DNA of 6,591 nucleotides, taken from assembly GCA_016781885.1 (NCBI GenBank), contig JADDPM010000116.1:1-6591 (forward strand), written 5' to 3'. This stretch comes from Rubrobacter sp. (GTDB lineage: Bacteria > Actinomycetota > Rubrobacteria > Rubrobacterales > Rubrobacteraceae). The position numbers and the translations under genes are program-made. Below are positions 1 through 5,009 of this stretch, in pieces (positions within the stretch are counted from its first letter, which is position 1; each line of letters opens with the position of its first letter). The notes beneath the pieces are model-generated. The model saw only the letters and a list, made by a program, of their open reading frames with translations. It searched no databases and was not told the origin of the DNA.

Positions 1-214
1 ATACCGTGTCCGCTTTCTACGAAGGCCATGCTCTCCTATCCGCGCGGCCTCTTAGTAAAACGTTATTTCCTTAGCTTTGTGGTTTTCACATAGGTTCGGT
101 GGGGGCTAGGGCTTTGGATCGGCCGGGCGTTCAGGGCTGCGAGCGCCGGGGCCTCTACTTGATGCATAATTGGGAGTTGAGGGGAAAGGGGTCGAGTAAG
201 GAGGGCGAAGCTTT
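1..214. other. Non-coding upstream region with AT-rich segment
   Basis: No convincing complete gene lies in this stretch. All three forward frames meet a stop by about position 93, so at most the end of an upstream gene could be read here. Positions about 52-92 are clearly richer in A and T than the rest of the window, as expected where promoters or operators sit. I could not find a good -35/-10 pair at correct spacing for the gene at 215; CATAAT at 165-170 resembles a -10 box but has no convincing -35 partner. On the minus strand an ATG at 29-27 follows a GGATAGGAG-like sequence, so a divergent gene might start here and leave the window. The segment is probably the control region of the binding-protein gene. 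Confidence 0.5.
198..205 (+). promoter_or_regulatory. Ribosome binding site of the substrate-binding protein gene
   Basis: AAGGAGGG lies 9 nt before the ATG at 215, a near-perfect Shine-Dalgarno match. It fixes that ATG as the start, which agrees with the Tat signal beginning a few residues later. Confidence 0.8.
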
Positions 215-1567
215 ATGGACAGGACGGGTGCGTCGGGCGGGCGGGGTTTCTCTAGCGGTAGTATAAGCCGGCGGGACTTCTTGAAGATCAGCGGCGCCGG
301 AATCGCCGGGACGGCGTTGTTGGGAGTAACGGGCTGTGGCGGCGGCGGTGGGGTCGGAGGCGCGACGGAGCTCACCTTCTCGTTCTTTCCGGACCGGACG
401 GGGAGCGTGCAGGCGCTCATAGACCAGTTCAACTCCGAGAACGAAGGGGAGATCCAGGTTTCGCTGCGGGAGATGCCCGCGGACTCGGGGCAGCACTTCG
501 ACCAGCTCAACACGGAGTTCCAGTCCGGTGAGATCAACATAGACGTGATCGGGGGCGACGTGATCTGGCCTGCCCAGTTCGCCGCCAACGGCTACATCGC
601 CGACCTCTCGGACCGCTTCCCCGAAGACGAACGGAGCGCGTTCCTCCCCGCAACCATCGAAGCCATGACCTACCAGGGCGGCGTTTACGGCGTCCCCTGG
701 TACACCGACGCCGGGATGCTCTACTACCGTAGCGACCTGCTGCAGGAGGCGGGATTTACGCAGCCGCCGAGGACCTGGGACGAACTCAAGGAGCAGGCCA
801 GGACAGTGCAGGAGAGGTCCGGCACGCAGTACGGGTACGTCTTCCAGGGTGCGGACTACGAGGGTGGGGTCGTAAACGCCCTGGAGTACATCTGGACCTC
901 GGGCGGCAACGTCCTTGAGGGGGACCAGGAGGTCATCATAGACAGCCCGGAGGCGCGGCGGGGGTTGGAGATCGAGCGTAGCATGATCGACGACGGCATA
1001 GCGCCCGCGGGTGTAACCCAGTACAAGGAACAGGAGGTCGCCACGATCTTCCTCGGCGGGGACGCGGTCTTTATGCGCAACGTCCCGCGCATGTACGCCC
1101 TCGCCTCCGACCCAAACGAGTCGAGCATAAGGCCGGACCAGATCCAGATAACCTCCCTCCCCGTGGCCGAAGAGGGCCTCCAGAGCTATAGCTCTCTGGG
1201 CGGCTGGAACTTCTTTATGAACGCGAACACCGAAGATCCAGACGCCGCCTACGAGTTCATCCGCTTCATGAGCGCCCCCGAGCAGCAGAAGTACCGCGCC
1301 ATAGAGGGCTCCGTCCTGCCCGCGCGCCAAGAGCTCTACGAGGACGAAGAGCTTCTGCAGCAGGTGCCGGTCGCCGAGCTCGGGCAGCAGGCCATACAGA
1401 ACACACGCCCCCGCCCCGTCTCCCCGTTCTACTCTGATATGTCCCTCAGGATGGCCGAGCAGTTCAACGCCTCGCTGAACGGCGAGGTATCGCCCGACGA
1501 AGCTCTCGCTACGCTCCAGGAAGAGCTGCAGGAGATCATCGAACAGGGCAGGCAGCAAGGCGCATAG
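215..1567 (+). CDS. Tat-exported lipoprotein, sugar ABC transporter substrate-binding protein (family 1)
   Basis: This is the extracytoplasmic receptor of a carbohydrate ABC importer; it would capture a sugar outside the membrane and hand it to permease subunits. The 450-residue length is normal for the MalE-like SBP family 1. The N-terminus has a textbook twin-arginine motif, SRRDFLK (residues 18-24), then a hydrophobic stretch (25-39) and the lipobox VTGC with Cys41 as the predicted lipidated residue, followed by a Gly-rich linker (42-49). The mature part shows family hallmarks: IDVIGGDVIWPAQFA (109-123), GVYGVPWYTDAGMLYYRSDLL (156-176, a ligand-cleft and hinge segment), and LGGWNFFMNANTEDPDAAYEFI (328-349). 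RPRPVSPFYSDMS (398-410) recalls trehalose/maltose receptors, but the ligand cannot be fixed from sequence. No permease or ATPase gene follows; the next gene is an SDR-family epimerase 102 bp downstream. Family assignment is firm; substrate is an inference. Confidence 0.93.
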   Translation: MDRTGASGGRGFSSGSISRRDFLKISGAGIAGTALLGVTGCGGGGGVGGATELTFSFFPDRTGSVQALIDQFNSENEGEIQVSLREMPADSGQHFDQLNTEFQSGEINIDVIGGDVIWPAQFAANGYIADLSDRFPEDERSAFLPATIEAMTYQGGVYGVPWYTDAGMLYYRSDLLQEAGFTQPPRTWDELKEQARTVQERSGTQYGYVFQGADYEGGVVNALEYIWTSGGNVLEGDQEVIIDSPEARRGLEIERSMIDDGIAPAGVTQYKEQEVATIFLGGDAVFMRNVPRMYALASDPNESSIRPDQIQITSLPVAEEGLQSYSSLGGWNFFMNANTEDPDAAYEFIRFMSAPEQQKYRAIEGSVLPARQELYEDEELLQQVPVAELGQQAIQNTRPRPVSPFYSDMSLRMAEQFNASLNGEVSPDEALATLQEELQEIIEQGRQQGA

Positions 1568-1611
1568 CAAAGTCTTACAAGCGTCACGATTTTGATATGC
1601 TACGTTAGCGC

Positions 1612-1632
1612 CCGCGCGGTAACTCCGCGCGG
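1612..1632. repeat. Perfect GC-rich inverted repeat between the binding-protein and epimerase genes
   Basis: CCGCGCGG (1612-1619), loop TAACT, CCGCGCGG (1625-1632). The 8-bp stem is perfect, and each arm is itself a palindrome, so the unit is also a direct repeat with 13-bp spacing. It starts 44 bp after the upstream stop codon and ends 37 bp before the next start. No T-run follows, so it is not a standard intrinsic terminator. It could be an attenuating or mRNA-stabilising hairpin, or a tandem operator in the leader of the epimerase gene. Confidence 0.5.
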
Positions 1633-1652
1633 CGGTCAAGTCTAGTATACAG

Positions 1653-1659
1653 AAGGAGG
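1653..1659 (+). promoter_or_regulatory. Ribosome binding site of the epimerase gene
   Basis: AAGGAGG with a 10-nt spacer to the ATG at 1670. It is a strong site independent of the upstream gene, so this gene does not need translational coupling. TAGTAT at 1643-1648 just before it looks -10-like but lacks a clear -35 partner, so I do not call a promoter. Confidence 0.75.
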
Positions 1660-1669
1660 CGTCGTTTAG

Positions 1670-2713
1670 ATGGAGCGGCAGAAGGTTCTTATCACGGGCG
1701 GGGCCGGATTCCTCGGGATCAACCTCATCCGCTACCTCGACGAGCGCGGGTACGCTTTGGCATCTCTGGACGTCGAGGAGTTTGACTACCCGGAGAGAGA
1801 CAGGGTCGAGCTCATAAAGGGCGACATCCGTGACAAGACGCTCGTGAACCGGGCGATGGAGGGCGTGGACTTCGTAGTGCATACCGCCGCCGCCCTGCCG
1901 CTCTATGCTCCGGAGGACATCTACACCACGGATGTCGAGGGGACCCGCAACATCCTCGACGCCGCCCTGCGTCACGGGGTCAAGCGAGTGGTCCACGTCT
2001 CCTCCACGGCAGTCTACGGGATACCGGACCACCATCCTCTCTACGAGACGGACAAGCTGGAAGGCGTGGGGCCTTACGGGCAGGCCAAGATACAGGCGGA
2101 GATGATCTGCCTCGAGTACCGCGCTCGCGGATTGGTCGTGCCGGTTATCCGTCCGAAGTCGTTCGTTGGCCCTGAGAGGCTGGGGGTCTTCGCGCTCCTG
2201 TATGACTGGGCGATTACCGGGCACAACTTCCCCATGGTCGGGTCCGGCAGGAACCGCTACCAGCTCCTCGACGTCGAGGACCTGTGCGAGGCGATCTACC
2301 TGACCCTCACGCTCCCGGAGACCCGGGTGAACGACACCTTCAATATCGGGGCGGCGGAGTTTACGACGATGAAGGAGGACTATCAGGCCGTCCTGGACTA
2401 CGCCGGACACGGCAAGAAGGTGTTGGGATTTCCGGCGGCCCCGGCGATCTGGGGCCTCAGAGTCCTCGACAGGCTAGGGCTCTCGCCGCTCTACAAGTGG
2501 GTCTACGAGACGGCCTCCAAAGACTCGTTCGTCTCCATCGAGAAGGCCGAGCGAGAGTTAGGCTTCAGACCGAAGTACTCAAACAAGGATGCGCTGTTGA
2601 GGAACTTCCGGTGGTATATCGAGAACCGGGCGCAGTTCGAGAACGCCTCTGGAGTCTCGCACCGCGTGCCCTGGAGCCAGGGCGCGATCGGGCTGCTCAA
2701 GAAGGTCTTTTAG
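1670..2713 (+). CDS. NAD-dependent epimerase/dehydratase (extended SDR)
   Basis: This is a cytosolic extended short-chain dehydrogenase/reductase of 347 residues, a normal family length. The Rossmann glycine motif is TGGAGFLG (residues 9-16). Asp34 ends strand beta-2 and predicts NAD(H) rather than NADP(H). GDIRD (51-55) holds the adenine-contacting Asp52, and HTAA (71-74) contacts the cofactor. The catalytic set is Ser111-Ser112-Thr113 with Tyr136-x-x-x-Lys140 (YGQAK). RPKSFVGP (161-168) and the LLDVEDLCEAI segment (199-209) are typical substrate-domain landmarks. Members include nucleotide-sugar epimerases, dehydratases and 3-beta-HSD-like enzymes. The C-terminal half (about 230-347) is too variable to name a substrate, so galE or similar symbols are not justified. 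It lies in the same direction as the sugar-binding lipoprotein, and a shared sugar pathway is possible but unproven. Catalytic residues appear complete. Confidence 0.9.
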   Translation: MERQKVLITGGAGFLGINLIRYLDERGYALASLDVEEFDYPERDRVELIKGDIRDKTLVNRAMEGVDFVVHTAAALPLYAPEDIYTTDVEGTRNILDAALRHGVKRVVHVSSTAVYGIPDHHPLYETDKLEGVGPYGQAKIQAEMICLEYRARGLVVPVIRPKSFVGPERLGVFALLYDWAITGHNFPMVGSGRNRYQLLDVEDLCEAIYLTLTLPETRVNDTFNIGAAEFTTMKEDYQAVLDYAGHGKKVLGFPAAPAIWGLRVLDRLGLSPLYKWVYETASKDSFVSIEKAERELGFRPKYSNKDALLRNFRWYIENRAQFENASGVSHRVPWSQGAIGLLKKVF

Positions 2714-2759
2714 CCCTCAGCCTGCACAAATTCGTGTAATTTTCGCCAACTTTCTCGAA

Positions 2760-2794
2760 AGAAGGGCTCCGGCATGATCCGGTAGCCCCCTTCT
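2760..2794. terminator. Putative terminator hairpin after the epimerase gene
   Basis: AGAAGGGCTCCGG (2760-2772) can pair with 2779-2794 around the loop CATGAT: 7 bp AGAAGGG/CCCTTCT, a 2-nt bulge, CT/AG, a 1-nt bulge, then CCGG/CCGG, 13 bp in all. It begins 46 bp after the epimerase stop codon, where a terminator is expected. No U-tract follows on either strand, so termination might need other factors, or the hairpin may only protect the 3' end. Confidence 0.4.
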
Positions 2795-2857
2795 ACCGTA
2801 GAATCCAAACATAGCGGGTCGGCACAGCTGCTGCGCTTCGTCGTTCTTCGGCTGCTT

Positions 2858-3172
2858 TCACGTCACTAAGTCCGGCCCGCTACCTCTTGGGACCCTTTCG
2901 CCCACCTTATGGTTACACCCAACCCCTGTGTATGCCGGTGTCCTCAACAACGAGAGGGCAAGAGGGAAGACTTCCTCTCGCCCTCCGATCTGTTCACGTA
3001 TCTGCCTTAGAGACGGTAGAAGATCCCCTGCACTGTTGACCGAGGAGGTCAGGTTCGAGATCGTCCCGCTAAACGTCCCGCCGTCGGCCAACATACCGGT
3101 GACCGGCAGAGATCCCGCCTCGCGCCCGGGCTTCGCGGCCTGGGCGGTGCGCGCCGTAAGAAAGACGCTCAT
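2858..3172 (-). pseudogene. Decayed fragment of a small secreted-protein gene (tentative)
   Basis: A 104-codon minus-strand frame starts at ATG 3172. Residues 1-13 (SVFLTARTAQAA) look like the hydrophobic end and AQA-type cleavage site of a signal peptide, but the positively charged start is missing. Residues 23-52, with PVTGMLADGGTF and SGTISNLTSSVNSAGDLL, resemble from memory the first repeat-like unit of actinobacterial secreted proteins with a TGTL-DGGTF-GT-NL pattern. After residue 52 (about position 3017) that pattern stops and the rest looks unlike the family. Just upstream, codons MLVV in another frame run into TGA exactly where the signal peptide should continue, as a small indel would cause. 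A strong hairpin (2954-2985) falls inside the degenerate part, and no well-placed Shine-Dalgarno is seen. I read it as a truncated, frameshifted relic; a small expressed protein or a chance frame remain possible. Confidence 0.35.
2954..2985. repeat. Imperfect inverted repeat / long hairpin
   Basis: GAGGGCAAGAGGGAA (2954-2968) and TTCCTCTCGCCCTC (2972-2985) are inverted copies around the 3-nt loop GAC. They form about 13 paired positions with one A-C mismatch and one bulged G. Purines fill one arm and pyrimidines the other. No T-run follows on either strand. It may be a convergent-terminator stem, an RNA structure, or a remnant of a small repeat element. Confidence 0.45.
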
Positions 3173-3240
3173 ACGACAAGCATGGCTTCCAGTACAGCTC
3201 TACCTATGCTCGTGAAGCAATAAACGCCTTTCGACGAAAC

Positions 3241-3963
3241 CTATGAAGTTCTTTTGAGTAGATGTGCCGCCGCACGGTCGGCCATCCAGAGAGGCCCGTT
3301 CGCCGGATTGATAAGCTTCGCCGGGTAATCGCGCGGGTCGGCGTCACCTTCGAGGATCTCTTTGAGGGCTTCTGCCTTGCCCTTGCCGACGACGAGGAAG
3401 ACGACGTTCTTGGCGGCGTTTATGGCGGGGTGGGTCAGCGTGATCCTGGTCGCCCCTAGCTTTTCCACCGGGTTCTCGACGGCCCAGCGGTCAATCACGC
3501 CGAGCGCCGGGGTGCGGGGAAAGAGGCTCGCGGTGTGGCCATCTTCACCGATGCCGAGCAGGACGAGGTCGAGGCGCGGCATACCGCCGAAGAACTCCTC
3601 CAACTCCCGCTCGTAGAGGGCGGCAGCTTCGGAGGGCTCTAGCTCGCCCCTCATTCTGTGTATGCTGCCCGCAGGTACGCGATCTAGCAACGCCTCATGG
3701 GCCATGCGGTAGTTCGAGTCCTCGTGGTCTGGAGGCACGTTCCTCTCGTCGCCGAAGAAGAAATGGACCCTGCCCCAGTTGAGGTCCTCCGTCCCGCCGT
3801 ATCCAGCGGCGAGCGTCTCGTAGGTGCTCTTCGGAGTCGAGCCGCCGGCGAGCGCCACAGTGAAGCGACCGTACTCTTGTACTGCCTTGCGGGCTTCTTC
3901 CACGAAGGTATGGGCGGCGGCCCCGGAGAGTTGCTGGACGTCCTCGTAGACGCGCAGGTTCAT
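3241..3963 (-). CDS. pgl: 6-phosphogluconolactonase
   Basis: This cytosolic enzyme hydrolyses 6-phosphoglucono-delta-lactone to 6-phosphogluconate, the second step of the oxidative pentose-phosphate pathway, using the product of the neighbouring zwf enzyme. The 240 residues match the usual DevB/Pgl length. Motifs in order: LAGGSTPK (38-45, phosphate binding), FFFGDERNVPP (68-78) with DSNYRM following (82-87), and GIGEDGHTASLFP (137-149), whose His143 is the expected catalytic base. The frame stays open upstream to 4128, but that extension lies inside opcA and is Arg/Gly-rich without family similarity. The ATG at 3963 is better: protein homology starts there and it shares ATGA with the opcA stop (3960-3963), implying coupled translation. 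A weak GGAG lies 11 nt upstream. No clear terminator follows. Confidence 0.95.
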   Translation of the reverse strand: MNLRVYEDVQQLSGAAAHTFVEEARKAVQEYGRFTVALAGGSTPKSTYETLAAGYGGTEDLNWGRVHFFFGDERNVPPDHEDSNYRMAHEALLDRVPAGSIHRMRGELEPSEAAALYERELEEFFGGMPRLDLVLLGIGEDGHTASLFPRTPALGVIDRWAVENPVEKLGATRITLTHPAINAAKNVVFLVVGKGKAEALKEILEGDADPRDYPAKLINPANGPLWMADRAAAHLLKRTS

Positions 3964-5009
3964 GAGCCCAGTATCTCCACGGTCTTGTGGAGGGCGGCCT
4001 CGTAGGCCAGGTCCCGTCCGGGGAGGCATAGCTCCTCGCCGAGCAAGGCTCCCACGCTGGAGGAGCACAGGTGTACCGTGCGCTCGCCCAAGACCTCCTC
4101 GCCGCGCGTCACCGTCGTACAGGCGCAAACGTACTCCTCGCGGCGCGAGGCCCGTACCTCAAAGGCAAACTCCCCGGAACGGAGGCGAACCTGGCTCAGG
4201 GCAGCTTCCGGGCTATCGTGGGAGAGATCTACCGTTACCGTGCCGGAGGGTGCTGAGAGTGAGAGCTTGCGGCCACTCTCCGTGCGGCTCGTCTGCTCCG
4301 GACGCCATTCGAGGGCGGAGGCGAGCCAGCCCGCGAGGAGAAGAGCCTGGCTCTCGCCCGCCGGGGCGTGCTGGACCTCCATCTGCATTATCTCCGCCAG
4401 CTCGCCGGCTCTCTGTGGGGGAGTGAAAAGGTCCGCGACGAGTGCGCGCCACGGGGAGAGCGCGGTCCACTGGAGGTCCGCGACCGCCGGTAGACCAGTC
4501 CGACACAGGTTGGACGCGGCCCGCAGAAACGCCTCGTGGTCCTCTGCCGGGCCGGAGTCGAGGATGAGACGGTCGGTCAGGGAGAGCATGCCGGTAGATG
4601 GATCGGGGAGCGTTGCGTTCGGGTACCAGAGAAACGTGGGGAGGTCGGGGATCAGGAGCGGACCCGCAAGGCTTTCGAGGTGTTCGGCGGGCGGGCCCTC
4701 GGCGTGGATCGTTATCTGCTCGGCGCAGACCCGGCCTTCGCCCCTCCCTATGCCGCAGAAGGTGGAGAGCGAGACCTCGAGGTTAGCCTCCCCTTCGTCG
4801 GGGTCCGAGACCATGAGTATCGTCCTGGAGGGGTGATGGCCGGAGAGGTCCGAGACGACGCGGGCTACATCCGGCGCGCATTCCTCGCTCGTCACCACGA
4901 TAACGTTGACCACGCACGCCCGGGCGCCCGGCGGGCCATCCTCACTCGTCCTGCGGCGCCGGGCAAGCTCGCGCTCTATCTCCTCGACCGACATGGCGTC
5001 CCCGATCAT
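3960..5009 (-). CDS. opcA: Glucose-6-phosphate dehydrogenase assembly protein OpcA
   Basis: OpcA supports assembly and activity of glucose-6-phosphate dehydrogenase; its family is best studied in cyanobacteria and actinobacteria, where it is usually encoded beside zwf. The frame extends to a GTG at 5021, but I prefer the ATG at 5009 (349 residues), because it shares ATGA with the zwf stop, exactly as at the opcA/pgl junction, and GGGGAGGAGG lies 11 nt upstream; that same sequence abuts the GTG too closely to serve it. Recognisable segments are RACVVNVIVV (30-39) and HHPSRTILM (58-66), then LLIPDLPTFLWYP (118-130), DLQWTALSPWRALVADLF (178-195) and QALLLAGWLASALEW (221-235). These match the family in order. 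It carries nine cysteines (32, 44, 85, 95, 169, 295, 297, 315, 328), including a CxC pair, a possible redox handle. It is not itself known as an enzyme. Confidence 0.93.
   Translation of the reverse strand: MIGDAMSVEEIERELARRRRTSEDGPPGARACVVNVIVVTSEECAPDVARVVSDLSGHHPSRTILMVSDPDEGEANLEVSLSTFCGIGRGEGRVCAEQITIHAEGPPAEHLESLAGPLLIPDLPTFLWYPNATLPDPSTGMLSLTDRLILDSGPAEDHEAFLRAASNLCRTGLPAVADLQWTALSPWRALVADLFTPPQRAGELAEIMQMEVQHAPAGESQALLLAGWLASALEWRPEQTSRTESGRKLSLSAPSGTVTVDLSHDSPEAALSQVRLRSGEFAFEVRASRREEYVCACTTVTRGEEVLGERTVHLCSSSVGALLGEELCLPGRDLAYEAALHKTVEILGS

Larger units (their letters stand above)
2714..3240. other. 527-bp convergent intergenic region
   Basis: This stretch lies between the stop codons of two convergent transcription units, the epimerase gene (+) and pgl (-). 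It contains a bulged hairpin (2760-2794), a decayed minus-strand reading frame (2858-3172) and a second imperfect hairpin (2954-2985). Two small palindromes of similar flavour flank it: CTTTCTCGAAAG at 2750-2761, and TTTCG-A-CGAAA at 3229-3239 right beside the pgl stop. I found no tRNA fold, no T-rich intrinsic terminator for pgl, and no intact gene that I would defend. Confidence 0.6.

Noticed and set aside
155..2410. A 751-codon open frame on the minus strand antisense to the binding-protein and epimerase genes
   Set aside because: It is a shadow frame typical of GC-rich coding DNA. It spans two well-supported genes and the spacer between them, is low in family-like motifs and rich in Arg, Val, Leu and Gly, and no homologous protein is recognisable.
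2880..2940. Minus-strand segment with GGGCGAAAGGGTCC, considered as a riboswitch fragment
   Set aside because: I could not match the conserved core or pairing of any known riboswitch class, and there is no intact downstream gene for it to control.
3045..3075. GGTTCGAG resembling a tRNA T-loop at about 3053-3060
   Set aside because: The flanking bases do not pair as a T-stem, and no acceptor, D or anticodon arm is found at the right distances.
2928..3215. A 95-codon forward frame opposite the secreted-protein relic
   Set aside because: It lacks a Shine-Dalgarno and any recognisable motif, and is antisense to the frame that does show secreted-protein features.
3964..4128. N-terminal extension of pgl giving a 295-residue product
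   Set aside because: The extra 55 residues lie within opcA in another frame, are Arg/Gly-rich and resemble no lactonase; the ATG at 3963 fits family length and the ATGA overlap.
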